In this document: positions 1 to 11,460 of the stretch, piece by piece | Position numbering within the stretch: the first letter of the stretch is position 1 | Layout of the letters: every line of letters begins with the position of its first letter | NCBI GenBank assembly: GCA_030015575.1 | Contig: JASDDO010000026.1 | Location: 73,645,530-73,709,529 of the forward strand | DNA: 64,000 nucleotides | Source: Agapanthus africanus | Taxonomy: Eukaryota > Streptophyta > Magnoliopsida > Asparagales > Amaryllidaceae | Direction: 5' to 3' | The notes under the pieces: model-generated | Databases searched by the model: none | Told to the model about the DNA's origin: nothing | The model's input: the letters and a program-made list of their open reading frames with translations, nothing else | Program-made: the position numbers and the translations under genes

Positions 1-322
1 CCGTCATCTGGATTATTTAATCCATGGGAGAATCAATTGGTTTCACTCCCAATTTGACAGTTTCCTTCCGAAAATTGTATACTTCCGCTGGGAAATGAAG
101 ATCCTTTTCTGTGAGCGAGCTACTTCAATCCCCAGGAAGTACTTCAAAGGTCCAAGATCTTTGATATCAAAGACTTTGCCTAGGTACTTCTTCAGTTCTC
201 TTATAGACCCAGTATCATCACCAGTAAGGACAATGTCATCCACATAAACAAAAAAGATAGTAGTACCTTCCTTCCGCTTCTTGACAAAGACTGAATGATC
301 CGCATTGCTCCTGTTGAAACCA
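1..322 (-). mobile_element. Old Ty1/copia pol fragment, reverse transcriptase palm region (distal part)
   Basis: Read on the minus strand, the translation contains NADHSVF, the catalytic motif FVYVDDIVLTG and DLGPLKYFLGIEV, the core of a Copia reverse transcriptase. The reading frame fails near position 50, but the following peptide (LGVKPIDSPMD in another frame) is still Copia-like, so a frameshift is likely. The fragment runs off the left edge. It continues the RT at 9247-10185, which ends at the KQSPRAWFERFS motif. The two halves were one Copia fragment that was split by the Angela-type insertion now lying between them. Its closest type is the plant Copia polyprotein commonly seen as degenerate scraps in plant mitochondrial DNA. 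It is non-functional. Confidence 0.85.
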
Positions 323-332
323 ATATATATAT

Positions 333-750
333 CCATGGTGTAATTCTTATACATCCACCATTCTCATTGTATAAACAACCATGATAAAAATTGATGTATG
401 TATGCATGTGTGCTTGCACATCAATATGTGCATGAACAAGAATGAATGCATACATGCATGCATACATCCAAAATAAGCAAGATAGGATTTGTAGTGAGAA
501 ACTAATGATGAATCAACACTTGATTCACTAATCCGGTCATATCATATATGACCCGACCATTAGCAAGCCGCCCAATTAATATACGGTATCCTATACACGC
601 ATTTTAATCGGGTCCAAGCGCATATCGCATATGCGCACCACAACTTTTCGCCTGGACTAGGTAACTCCTATGTGGGACTCTAAGACTCGTCAATACGCCG
701 GCAGTGGGTGATGATCATATCAAGCACCCCCAAGCCGCAAGCGGTCAGCT
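333..750 (+). repeat. 418-bp inverted repeat, left arm
   Basis: This stretch is the reverse complement of 8127-8544. By eye I find only about one mismatch (near 545 / 8334). It is LTR sequence of element 1. Its outer end is the palindrome CCATGG and its inner end is GGTCAGCT. Confidence 0.93.
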
Positions 751-1702
751 AAACGTAACGGCCACCCGGGTATTGAACGATTAGAAGAAAACAAGCGAAC
801 CTGTTACAACTCCCGTCGAGCCATCCGGCAACACTACCGTACAGTCCGGTCTCTTCGTCAGATATGCTGCATATCGAGCCTAGGGATGGTCACGTCGACC
901 CCAATAACTCAATAAGTCGTGCCGGCGAATGGTCTATAACAGATCGAGAAACTACTGATAACACTTATCAGCAAATCTCAGCAGCCCTGGCCAGGGACTT
1001 GCTGTTATAACCAGTTGGGCACAGTACAGCATCAACTCCCAATATCGGGAGAGACGAAACCCCTCCTATCGCTCATTGCCTTCGTGTGTCTCGGGACTGT
1101 ACCCAACGGCCACCTGCTTGCACGACTCAGTAGAGCCGTGGTAGGGTGGTAATCAAAGTACAGTGGGAGAACACACAAGGCTCTATGACGATCTCGGGTC
1201 TACAGACTAACCTGTACCAGTGTCACCTGAGAACTGCTATCCGACGATAGATATAATTCCATATAGGAGTTCTCGGCGAGTCCGTCCAGTGTACCCAGTC
1301 ACCACTGAGCACCCGTATATGATCTTGATGTCAAACATTGATGAATGTGGGAACATCCATCACCCATCACATGGGTCTAGTATCATATACGCTAGTCTAC
1401 TCTGGTATATCGATGCCCCGTCTCGATACACCTCCGACTAGGGATATTTCAGGATATGCTTATAGACTACAGATGTCCCACTAGTATGATCTCCATCATA
1501 ATCAGAGTAGTCAAGACGATATCCTTAGGGCTTTATCAGCATGTATGAATGAATAAAAGCATGATCAAATCAACATGTCAGATAAAGAGGAACCAGATAG
1601 CATACTATCATGTCGAGCAAGAATGCAAACCGAATATATATATACATGTATAGATACATCCACTATCACATAATGGCCTCTAGGGCATACATATATCCAA
1701 CA
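333..1702 (-). mobile_element. Partial LTR of Angela-type Copia element 1 (3' LTR, truncated)
   Basis: The inner end at 1702 reads, on the minus strand, TGTTGGATATATG followed by a GCCCTAGAGGCC block, the typical start of Angela/BARE LTRs. It directly abuts a polypurine tract. Positions of about 650-1700 resemble the corresponding stretch of the element 2 LTR (about 35720-36782). The outer end stops at CCATGG (333-338), where the old Copia RT resumes, so the 3' end of this LTR is missing. The missing 3' part is present in the opposite orientation at 8545-9246. Together the pieces add up to about 2.1 kb, close to the 2.25-kb LTRs of element 2. Confidence 0.8.
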
Positions 1703-1713
1703 ATCTCCCACTT
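1703..1713 (-). promoter_or_regulatory. Polypurine tract of element 1
   Basis: On the minus strand AAGTGGGAGAT lies immediately before the LTR start TGTTGG. This is the primer site for plus-strand DNA synthesis of a Copia element and it fixes the inner LTR boundary at 1702. Confidence 0.8.
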
Positions 1714-1716
1714 GCA

Positions 1717-3057
1717 CTAAGGCCAGTTATTGGCGTATCTCATACCCAACATCTCAAAAAGTCGCTCATGCTGTGGCTGAGGGAGGGCCTTGGTGAGTGG
1801 ATCCGCGGCGTTGTTCTTTGTATCTACTCTCTTAATCTCGATCTCGCGGCGATCTACAATCTCCCGGATCAAATGAAATCGCCTCAGGATGTGTCTGGAC
1901 CGCTGATGGGATCTGGGCTCCTTGGCTAACGCCATAGCCCCATTATTATCACAATACAAGGGTATTGGATCAATAATGGTTGGAACTACTCCTAGTTCCG
2001 AGACGAACTTCTTTATCCAGATGGCTTCCTTGGCGGCATCATTTGCAGCAATGTACTCAGCTTCCATCGTAGAGTCTGCAACGGTATCCTGTTTGGAACT
2101 CTTCCAACTTACCGCCCCTCCATTGAGGGTAAATACAAACCCTGAGATAGATTTGCTGTCATCCTTATCGCTCTGGAAGCTCGAATCGGTAAAGGCCTCC
2201 ATTTGGAGATCTTTATTACCATACACCAAGAACAATTCTTTAGTCCTTCGTAAGTACTTAAGAATGTTCTTCACAGCTGTCCAGTGGTTCTCCCCTGGGT
2301 TGGATTGATACCTGCTTACAACACTAAGTGCATAAGCTACATCTGGGCGTGTACATAACATCGCATACATTATAGATCCTACTGCCGAAGCATAAGGTAT
2401 AATGCTCATGCGAGCTCTCTCTTCATCGGTCTTTGGACAAGAATCCTTGGAGAGAGTGACTCCATGGCAAGCGGGTAAGGCACCCCGCTTGGAGTCTTCC
2501 ATACTAAACCTCTTTAGGATGGTGTTGATGTACCTGGTTTGGGACAATCCCAATAACTTTTTGGATCTATCCCTATAGATCCTTATGCCCAGGATGTATG
2601 TGGCATCACCCAGGTCCTTCATGGAGAACCTCAGTGATAAGAATGATTTGATCGACTGTAGCATAGGAATGTCATTTCCTATCAGAAGAATGTCATCCAC
2701 GTACAATACGAGGAATGTGACAGCTGTTCCTACAGCCTTCCTATAAACACAAGGTTCATCTGGATTTTTGATGAAATCAAACTCTTTGATAACATCATCG
2801 AAACAGATGTTCCAACTCCGAGATGCCTGCTTTAACCCATATATGGATTTAAGCAATCTACATGCTTTCCCGCTGCTCCCACTGTCAATGAAGCCCTCTG
2901 GCTGATCCATATAAACGCATTCTTCTAAATCTCCATTTAAAAATGCTGTTTTAACGTCCATCTGCCAGATTTCATAGTCGTGGTGAGCAGCAATAGCAAG
3001 TAGGATCCGAATGGATTTAAGCATGGCTACGGGCGAAAAAGTTTCGTCATAGTCCAA
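1717..3057 (-). pseudogene. Angela-type Copia element 1, reverse transcriptase and RNase H
   Basis: The open frame of 446 codons starts inside RT (DETFSPVAMLKSIRIL). It carries KTAFLNG near residue 37, YGLKQASRSW near 73 and the catalytic YVDDILLIG near 119. RNase H follows, with TDSSF near 290, MEAEYIAA near 331, DNNGA and the terminal RSRHI and DPLTK blocks. The stop falls just before the polypurine tract, as in Angela/BARE elements. The upstream part of the polyprotein lies in another frame (overlap at 3027-3057), so one frameshift separates RT from integrase. The RT and RNase H motifs themselves look intact. It is the last part of a gag-pol polyprotein and cannot work alone. Confidence 0.92.
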
Positions 3058-4520
3058 ACCTGGTCTTTGACGAAACCTTTTGCCATAAGTCTTGCCTTAT
3101 AGGTCTCTACCTGCCCATCCACACCAATCTTTTTTTTAAAGATCCATTTGCACCCTACAGGTTTTACCCCAGGGGGTACAACGTCCAAAGTCCATACTTT
3201 GTTGGTGTACATAGACTCCATTTCGGATCTCATGGCATCCAGCCACTTCACAGAGTCACCACTCGTGATAGCTTGCTGAAAACTGATAGGATCATCATCA
3301 TCCATGATGCAATCTTCTCTGTCACCATCAATGAGGAAACCGTAGTACCTCTCCGGTGGGCGAGAAGTCCTACCAGACCTACGGAATGGCCGAGGTTCTT
3401 CAGTTTCTGTTGGAACAGCCGGTTCAACCAAATCGTCATTTGTAGTTTGTGTCTCCAGAACCTCTTCTAGATCTACCACTTTTCCATCATCTCTATCTGT
3501 GAAAAACTCTTTTTCCAAGAATGTGGCATACTGAGAAACAAACACCTTTTGTTCCTCTTTGTGGTAGAACAGATATCCATAAGAATTCTTTGGATATCCC
3601 ACAAAGTTACACATGACTGACCGTGTCTCGAGTTTGTCCGGATTCTGCTTTTTAACATAGGCCGGGCAACCCCAAATCTTAATTCTTTTAAGAGATGGTC
3701 TCTTCCCATTCCATATCTCATATGGCGTGGTAGACACGGCTTTGGTTGGAACCCTATTTAGCAGAAACGCTGCAGTCTCCAATGCATGTCCCCAAAACGA
3801 GTCTGGTAACTCAGCGTCACTCATCATGGACCGGACCATATCTAATAGGGTCCTATTCCGTCGTTCTGACACACCGTTGTGCTGTGGTGTGTAAGGAGGA
3901 GTGAGCTGAGAGAGAATCCCATTCTCTTTTAGGAAGTTTGCAAATTCTGTACTGAGATACTCACCACCTCAATCTGATCGAAGCATCTTAATACTCAAGC
4001 CGGTTTGTTTTTCTACTTCTTGTTTATATTCAATGAATTTCTCGAAAGCTTCGGACTTGTGCTTTAATAAATATACATGACCGAATCTTGAGAAATCGTC
4101 GGTGAATGTAATGAAGTATGAAAAACCGCCTCTAGCCTGTGTAGACATTGGCCCACATACATCACTATGTATGAGGCCAAGGAGCTGAGTAGCTCTTTCT
4201 CCGTGTCCGGTAAACGGAGTTTTGGTCATTTTACCCTTGATACAAGACTGGCAAGTCGCATAAGATTTATATTCAAAAGGGTTTAAATATCCATCTTTAT
4301 GTAACTTGTTTAGTCTTGTTTCGTTAATATGACCAAGTCTACAGTGCCAAAGAAAAGCTTCATTTAATTCTGAAATTTTTCTTTTATTAGTGTGTTGTAT
4401 ACTGAAAACTGTGTGTTGATTTAGGACATATATTCCGTTATTAAGCGTACCATACCCAACCAACATTTGATTTAGGTGAATGTTCATAACATTGCTGCAA
4501 CACAAAATTATATCCTTCAT
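3027..4520 (-). pseudogene. Angela-type Copia element 1, integrase region
   Basis: Two open stretches (3969-4520 and 3027-3872) encode the integrase. The zinc-binding part is WHCRLGHINETRL followed by CQSCIKGKM. The catalytic core has HSDVCGPM and FTDDFSRFGHVYL, and the distal part has NRTLLDMVRSMM and FWGHALETAAFLLNR. Between them, around 3969-3975, the motif expected as LRSDRGGEY reads with a TGA in place of the arginine codon, so the polyprotein is broken there. A second break is the frameshift into RT near 3040. The linker carrying RRSGRTSRPPERYYGFL, typical of Copia between integrase and RT, is present. Integration of the element DNA was its role when intact. Confidence 0.9.
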
Positions 4521-5653
4521 TGTCCAACAAAGAAACGGATATTATATTACATAGCATACTTGGTACAAAATAACATGGATTCAAAATCAAAATACATCCA
4601 GATGGCAACCCCAAGTGATACTCTCCCACTGCGACTGTATGTACATTAGAACCATTTCCAACGCGGAGAGTATGGTCACCTGTCTTCAAAACCTTGCTAT
4701 TTCTCAGCCCCTGCATAGAATTGCAAATGTGAGAACCTGAACCGGTATCCAATACCCAAGAAGCAGAGTTTATATAAAAACAGTTTTCAGTCACAAACGC
4801 ACCTGAAGCAGAAGCATCACCATGCTTCTTCTTGAGACTTAGGTACTCCGTGCAATTGCGCTTCCAATGTCCTGTCTTGTGGCAATGAAAACACTCGCCT
4901 TTCCCTGGGTCTCCAGCCATGGACTTTCCCTTTCCCTTCACCTTTTTGACTCCGCCCTTAGGATTAGTGGGTTTCTTCTTTTTCTTTCCCTTGGCCTTAG
5001 CTTTTGGGCGAGAAGAAGAAGACTGTCCAATGGTCATAACGGGAGTCTTTGCTGACTTCATAGTGCTCTCTGCACTCCTTAACATATTAAGGAGTTCAGG
5101 GAGGTCCTTCTCCATGCCATGCATGTTGAAGTTCACTATGAACTGAGCAAAGGTGGAGGGGAGGGACTGCAGAATAATATCTATATATTGTTCATTGTCC
5201 ATTGTCCATCCAAGGTCCTCAAGCTCTTCTATAAGAGCTATCATCTTCAACACATGGTCTCCTACTGGTGTGCCAGGAGCCATTCGCATCTGAAACAGTT
5301 TCTTTGATGCTTTGTATCGTAATACGCGGGATTGCTCCCCATACAACTCCTTTGTATGGAGCAGTATCCCGTGAATGTCCATGTCCTCGTGCTGCTTTTG
5401 ATGTGTGTTATCCATCGATACAAGCGCGAGGCATGTGGCCGTGGCACAGTCAGCGTCCCATGTCTTGCGGACTTCAATGTCCGCAACTGAGGATTTTGGA
5501 CCTGGGACGGGCGGGGCTGAAGCCGTGAGGACATATGATACTTTATCATAAGTCAAGGCGATCTTCAAATTCCTTAGCCAGTCTTTATAGTTGGTCCCAT
5601 TCAGTTTGTTTTTATCTAGTAGAAGCTTAAGTCCAGTTATTGGTATCTGCCAT
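4441..5653 (-). pseudogene. Angela-type Copia element 1, gag (UBN2) and protease
   Basis: An open frame of 375 codons runs from 5568. Its N-terminal half is a Copia capsid (gag) domain, followed by a basic KAKAKGKKKKK stretch. A perfect CX2CX4HX4C zinc knuckle (CFHCHKTGHWKRNC) lies at about residues 216-229. The aspartic protease motif VLDTGSGSH lies at about 273-280. The likely true gag start is ATGGCAGATA near 5653. Between it and 5568 the peptide LKLLLDKNKLNGTNYKDWL is readable only after a frame change, so the N terminus has a small indel. The frame ends past the protease, where it overlaps the integrase frame. This region is better preserved than the matching region of element 2, which has lost most of gag. 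Confidence 0.9.
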
Positions 5654-8126
5654 TAAGAGAGAGAAAAGAATACATTCAGCGAAAGCTCTTGCATAGATTA
5701 GATTGGTTTATTATCTTGTCTAATCGATGTTTCCCACTGCTTTTTATCAAGTTTTTCTTTCAAACCTTAAAAAGAAAAACTAGCCAGGATTAATTACAGT
5801 CTACAACTTCGCTAACCGTTCAGCCAGGCCAGTGTCGGTACTTTGAGGGAGGTTCCCCGTGCTTTCGCACGGACCTAATTAGAGTAAACCTCGTTTTCCC
5901 AGAGGCGGAGCCCCGTTAACACCTTTCTAGACACCTAATGAGTTAGCTAATTGTAAACTGTAAAACTCTCTAGGAGCAACTATTGCCCACAGTGGGATCG
6001 GGATCCAACCATCACATGGAAGGTATGCAATCTCATTGCAAATTTCAACACTTGAAATTCCCGATGTAATTTTTACCCCTAGTACTTATGACCTTAACTA
6101 TGGTCAACAAACCATAAGTACCAGTCAAGTTCTACCCGTCATTTCTTGATCAATTAGACCCACCCATATGACCCTTAACTATGGTCAACAAAGTCGCATG
6201 AATGTCCTAATTAATCTGCATCATATGCATTGTAGGAAGACATCACTTAGCTACCGTACACTACGCCTTAACTAAAGTCAACAAACGTAGCACGAATACT
6301 AAGTGCTCTACTTCCTAAAATGACGGAGGATTGCGAATGATTTTTAAGAAAATCTTTAACGCTTTGAACTTGATATCGTTGTAGAATCAAACAGTTTTCA
6401 AAAGGAGTGGCTTAAGCTCCGCAGTTTTGAAATGTAGCTTTTTCATAAAAAGCCGAGTAGTTTTTAAATCCGATTCTACAACATCTTTTAGGTTTATTTT
6501 CTTTACATTAATCACATTAATGTAATCCCATCATTTAAGTCCTTAAGCCAATCACAGAAAAGAAACGAAAATAACACGTACGCTTATGCCATCCGCATTC
6601 GCCGCAATGTTCCGTTATGCACCGTTAGGTTACTTAACTAACGGCATACCGGGATGGGACTAGCGCGGGTGTAAAACATAAGCAACGTCTACTATATATC
6701 ATATATATAATATGTCATTCGTCTCAGATATCACAGAACACAGGCAGCAGAAATATAGATATAACGTGGGATATATTAGGACGTCCGTATTTAGTATTTG
6801 GCCAGAATAGAAAATACGGATTACACAGTCGCGATGCATAGCCAAGCCCACACCCTGGACCCCTACGAGAGCGGCAAGTGACCCTACCAATCCTGGAGTT
6901 TAGGAGACCCGGTCTCGACTCCTCGAGATGGCCTCCCACTGAACCCCAGAACCCGGTCACCTGTGCTCCCCTCCTTGGGTCCATCCTAATGCGGAAAAGT
7001 AAATAATATACAACACTGGTGACACAACCGCAACCTGGAAGTGCCCCAAATAAAAGAATATTACATTACATTTGAATTTACATGAATGAAAATATAAAAC
7101 TCTCATCTCACAAAAACCCCCCGGCTATTCGATCGCGACAATCCTACACATCATATCTCAGCAACACATAATATCACATATCATCAACGTAAGTAAGTAT
7201 GCGTACCCCGATTGTCATTGATGTATAGCAACGAAACCGGCGATATCTAACATACTACACTTACGGTCACAGAAAAGAAAGTGTAAAACTACAATATTTG
7301 GAATCCAGATTCTCTTTAGACATCATAAATGCGAAATATCACATATTTCGTATTTCATGCCTACACTATATGAATTCCACATATTGTATCACATTCCAGA
7401 CAAACAGACAGTATTAAAGTTTTCGAACGAACAATCAAGCACCCAAGATTCACTAAAGCTCAACACTTGAGCAGGGTTCAAAAAAATCTGCAGTGTGACA
7501 CAGTAGCGGCGGTCCAGCCGTAGAAGGGTCAAGCCAACGCCTCACATGTGGCACGCCGTACTGCCCCAAACCCTAGGGTTCAAAGGGCAGTTCAAGACGG
7601 TCACATAATCGAGTTAAGGTTTGTTGTCTTCTAGAGGGACCATCGCAAAAAGACTTGCACGTATCTCCAAACTATTTAAACCCCGTGAATATTGAGTAAA
7701 TGATATTCGTTCAAACACTTCAATACTTTCTAGTTTACCCGGAAAATAAAACGAAATGAAAATTCCGATCGAAACCACGAGTCCAAAAACATCTCCAGAA
7801 TTTTTCAACAGCAGATTCAGATTAAACATACTCAAAATATACTATAGCAGGTAAAGAAAAACACTGTGCAAAAATTGGTCAAAGATCCTCTTATATGGTC
7901 GCGGATCAGCGGCCTAAGCTTACTTATTCCGCGCTTCCGCGGCCAAATTTACTGTTCATGGGCATGAATTCTCCAGATTGTCTTATTTTTACCTGTTCTA
8001 TTTTTTGAGAATTTTTAATTCTGAAAAAAGTCAGTTTTTAAAAAATTTCCAGAGAGCATCCCATAAATCCGTATTTTGGTTCGATCGGACTTTTTACTTC
8101 GCAAAAAGGTCTCCTAATCCGTATTT
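5654..8126 (-). mobile_element. Element 1 untranslated leader between LTR and gag
   Basis: I see no gene here. The segment is homologous to the leader of element 2 (40046-42363), for example around 6570-6700 versus 41270-41390. It contains three hairpin units sharing the loop CCTTAACTATGGTCAACAAA or a variant (6082-6121, 6164-6200, 6261-6290). It ends abruptly at 8126 against an inverted LTR piece. The tRNA primer-binding site that should sit beside the 5' LTR is therefore missing. Short open frames here (for example 7614-7835) have no recognisable product. Confidence 0.75.
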
Positions 8127-8544
8127 AGCTGACCGCTTGCGGCTTGGGGGTGCTTGATATGATCATCACCCACTGCCGGCGTATTGACGAGTCTTAGAGT
8201 CCCACATAGGAGTTACCTAGTCCAGGCGAAAAGTTGTGGTGCGCATATGCGATATGCGCTTGGACCCGATTAAAATGCGTGTATAGGATACCGTATATTA
8301 ATTGGGCGGCTTGCTAATGGTCGGGTCATATGTGATATGACCGGATTAGTGAATCAAGTGTTGATTCATCATTAGTTTCTCACTACAAATCCTATCTTGC
8401 TTATTTTGGATGTATGCATGCATGTATGCATTCATTCTTGTTCATGCACATATTGATGTGCAAGCACACATGCATACATACATCAATTTTTATCATGGTT
8501 GTTTATACAATGAGAATGGTGGATGTATAAGAATTACACCATGG
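8127..8544 (-). repeat. 418-bp inverted repeat, right arm
   Basis: Reverse complement of 333-750. The pair would let the 8.2-kb segment form a large foldback. Near-identity indicates a recent rearrangement or gene conversion. Confidence 0.93.
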
Positions 8545-9246
8545 TTATTTTTGGATAATTATTGGATTTAAATTAAAGCAAAAGAAAATGAACAATGGGT
8601 TAAATCATTTAAGAGTTTCTACACTCTTCTAAACTCTACCATGCTCACCTAACTTTTAACCCATGGTTTATTTTCTTATTATGCTTTTAACTTAAATCAA
8701 ATGATACCTTTAAATCTAACCATGGTTGGTTGTGAGAAAGAAAAATATATATAGTTATTTTTCTTTTCTCTTTCATAAGATAATTCATTCTCTTCTTCAA
8801 AAAAGGCACCATCTTCATCAACCTCTATGCTTTGCTCTCTAGTTCCTACAAGAGAGTAAAATACTCATAAAAATAGGATTTTGAAGTGAGATCCATAACC
8901 ACAACATCATTCTAATCAAGTTTAGCCAACTTGATTAGAGTGTTCTCTTTGTTTTTCAAAGTTGCAAGCTTGGACGGGAAACTCCGGGTGGATCGTCGTG
9001 GACGTGGGAGGAGTACAAGCGGACCTTCTTTCAACACCTTAGAGTCTAAGGAGTCAAGCAAAAAAGGGAGCTACAAAGGTTGTAGTTTCTAAACCCTAAC
9101 TTTTATTAGCTTAAAGTTTAATAACCTTAACTTTCTAGGATCGATCCATATGCGTATTTGTTTAGCACAATAAAAATCATAACTTTTGGACATGTGATGC
9201 TTCAAAACTCTTCATAGGGTGCTAAACAAACCCTTCATATATAACA
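8127..9246 (+). mobile_element. Inverted partial LTR of Angela-type element (3' part, opposite orientation)
   Basis: The first 418 bp are the reverse complement of 333-750. The rest (8545-9246) continues into the 3' part of an Angela LTR. It shares GGGTGGATCGTC and the following AGGAG-rich stretch with the element 2 LTR read on its own strand. The right edge, ATATATAACA at 9246, resembles the LTR end of element 2 (CCTAACA) and partly mirrors the start TGTTGGATATAT. Directly after it the old Copia RT begins. The orientation is opposite to that of a normal 5' LTR of element 1. Confidence 0.7.
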
Positions 9247-10185
9247 TAGCAGCACTGAACCTCTCAAACCACGCTCGGGGTGATTGCTTGAGTCCATAAA
9301 TGGCTTTCTTCTACTTTTTCTTTCCCTTCCTCCCCCTGACCTAAAAAACCAGGTGGTGGTGAAATAAAAACTTCCTCCTGAAGCTCTCCATGCAAAAAGG
9401 CATTCTTAACATTTTACAGCGAAAGAGATGATCACTCTGATCGAATTCATCTTTGCAACCAGAGCTAAAGTGTCCATATAATCTATCCCATAAGTCTGAG
9501 TAAACCCTTTCGCTACCAGTCGTGCTTTATACCTCTCAATCGACCCATCTGCCTTGAACTTGAGGGTGTATACCCACTTGCAGCCAACCGTACGCTTTCC
9601 TCAAGGCAACGGGACAAGCTCTCAGGTATTGTTCTGATTCAGGGCTTCCATCTCTTCTTCCATGGCCTTTTTCCTTTCAGGATGAGACAACGCTTCAACA
9701 AGGTCTATGTGATGAAATGGCGGAGATAAAGGCCAATTAAGAGGATGACAATGCTTGCTAGGAAACAAAATGGTGTTAATAAGATAATTAGTAGAAGATC
9801 GTTTCCCTTTTCTGAGTGCAATAGGAAGATCAGAGTCTAAGTTTGAAGGAGGCAAAGGAGAAGTACCTGAGTCCTCAGAGGAAGATTGGTGAGCAGTCGT
9901 TGATTCTTTGGATTGCATCTTCTTCCTTTGTCTCACGTAAGTTTGGATCTCAGTTGGCCGTGTCATTCCAGGCTGATCATAACTCGGTTCGTTCCCATCG
10001 GAGCGCTCGTAGACAACATGAAAGGTATGGGGAGAAGGAGGCATAGGAACATCATCACTGGGAACAGGGAGAACCCACTGGAAGAAAATCCTCATTTTCA
10101 TCCTTCAAACACTCCCCCTGAGGTGAGTAAGGAACACAAACTTCTTCCGCTGGGGTACACTTTCGAAGAACGTTACATCTATTGA
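9247..10185 (-). mobile_element. Old Ty1/copia pol fragment (linker and RT start, proximal part)
   Basis: Read on the minus strand from 10185, the peptide begins DVTFFES, a common Copia block just after integrase. It passes LPIALRKGKRSSTNYLI, reaches VEALSHPERKKAMEEEMEAL (RT start) near 9660, then [14 protein letters not shown] near 9510 and KKAIYGLKQSPRAWFERFS near 9265. Several frameshifts and stops interrupt it. The block beginning LPIALRKGKRS is a familiar remnant in angiosperm mitochondrial genomes, so this fragment probably belonged to the mitochondrial-type DNA before the Angela-type insertion split it from 1-322. Confidence 0.85.
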
Positions 10186-10448
10186 AATCCATTCTTTGTA
10201 TGAAATTACTTACTATGAATTGAATGACTCGATCACATAAGTGCGGAACGCCCAGCTATCTTCGAAAGTGAAAACAAACGATCAATCAATGCCATGTTGA
10301 GTGAAGTCTTCGGCACCTCTATCTCGACCACGAGCACCTTCATCTATATTAGTAGTGCCCGACTGGCTTATAGTAGTGTCCGACTGGCCTCTTCTCTTAC
10401 TCTTTCTCCGTCTGCTACTAGTGATGTCTAAAAACTTTCCGTGAATCT

Positions 10449-10553
10449 ACCAGCAAGAAAACGGATTATATGCAAGGCTTTTAAATATAGCAGGCGTTAT
10501 TCAAACCAATTGAGCGTGCTATATTCAGTTGCGCTCATCCCTTGCTTGTTGAC
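10449..10553 (+). repeat. Hairpin repeat type A, copy A1
   Basis: Begins CAGCAAGAAAACGGAT and ends CCCTTGCTTGTTGACT. The interior contains a 9-bp stem of the type AATATAGCA...TGCTATATT around a loop with TATTCAAACCAATTGAG. The ends AGCAAG and CTTGCT can also pair. It lies about 50 bp upstream of trnY and is followed by a minimal-element copy at about 10560-10588. Other copies are at 23051, 48225 and 51023. Confidence 0.9.
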
Positions 10554-10606
10554 TCTTTCAAGTAAGCAAGTATTCACTACCTTACGGGGGGCGTCGGCCC
10601 GGGAAG

Positions 10607-10689
10607 GGGAGAGTGGCCGAGTGGTCAAAAGCGACAGACTGTAAATCTGTTGAAGGTTTTCTACGTAGGTTCGAATCCTGCCTCTCCCA
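10607..10689 (+). tRNA. trnY-GTA: tRNA-Tyr (GUA), mitochondrial
   Basis: An 83-nt gene with a perfect 7-bp acceptor stem GGGAGAG/CTCTCCC, D-arm GGCCGAGTGGTC, anticodon loop CTGTAAA with GTA, a long variable arm and the T-loop GGTTCGAATCC. The long variable arm is normal for bacterial-type tRNA-Tyr. In angiosperm mitochondria trnY commonly lies just upstream of nad2 exon 3, which is the arrangement here. No disabling change is visible. Confidence 0.95.
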
Positions 10690-11299
10690 CTTTAAGTAGA
10701 CTTAAGAGAAGAGAAAGTAGGCGGACTAAACCAAGTAGGAGGGCCAACCGAGCTACTTTTTTTGCTGTGCCGTGAAGTGAAATTGTATCGTATGCTAGTT
10801 AGAGAGGTTGGCGAACTACTACGATCTATAGAGATTCCCCATCTATATCCAATCCCAACGAGAATAGAAGCGAGTCGCTTCCGGCGTCGGCTTGTAGTCT
10901 CTGCAGTCGACACACGCATGCGCCCGCCAGAATGCCTCCTTGGTTCGGGACGAAGCCCAGCGATACATACGATAGACGAAGGAAGGAAGCGCCCACCCTG
11001 CTGGAGGCTATTCGACGACCTGCAGTTTTGAAGCAACAAGCAAAGAATCACCGTCTTGAGCGCGCAAGGTTCTGAAAGAAAGAGCAAGCAACGGCTTTCT
11101 TAGTTGCTATGAGCGCAGCCGTTTTGAAGCTGGGGATCGCAAGTTTGATCGAGTATTGGAGAGGAGAGGTGGAATAAAAAGGCTCGGGATGGATGACAGA
11201 GTCTTTGTGCGAGCCGTATGCGGTGAGAGTCGCACGTACGGTAACGAGGGGGGTTCGTGTCTATACGTTACGTGTGGTGGTTGGGCCTACCCACCCTAT
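10690..11299 (+). other. nad2: 3' half of the trans-spliced nad2 intron 2 (group II)
   Basis: In angiosperms nad2 exon 3 is joined to exon 2 by trans-splicing, and the 3' half-intron begins downstream of trnY. The support is the domain V hairpin at 11211-11245 (GAGCCGTATGCGG...GTACGGT) followed by a domain VI-like stem (TGGTTGGGCCTACCCACC) with its bulged A. The segment ends AT at 11299, directly before the exon. The 5' boundary is not visible, so the start is only the end of trnY. Exons 1-2 and the other half-intron are not in this window. Confidence 0.75.
11211..11245 (+). ncRNA. Group II intron domain V (nad2 intron 2)
   Basis: GAGCCGTATGCGG, GAGA-type tetraloop region and CGCACGTACGGT form the conserved catalytic hairpin. 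Confidence 0.85.
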
Positions 11300-11460
11300 T
11301 TGTTCTATGATCTATGGGTCTACTGGAGCTACCCACTTCGATCAATTAGCCAAGATTTTGACCGGATACGAAATCACTGGTGCTCAATCTAGTGGTATTT
11401 TTATGGGGATTCTATCTATCGCTGTAGGATCCCTATTCAAGATCACTGCAGTTCCTCTTC
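11300..11460 (+). CDS. nad2: nad2 exon 3
   Basis: The exon is 161 bp, the usual angiosperm length. It encodes CSMIYGSTGATHFDQLAKILTG and ends SIAVGSLFKITAVPL, with Ser and Leu codons unedited. The intron after it begins GGGCGG and the intron before it ends AT. I see no damage in this exon. Confidence 0.93.

Noticed and set aside
1220..1441. Open frame within the LTR of element 1 and others in the leader (6699-6984, 7614-7835)
   Set aside because: They lie in LTR or leader sequence, on either strand, with no conserved counterpart in element 2.
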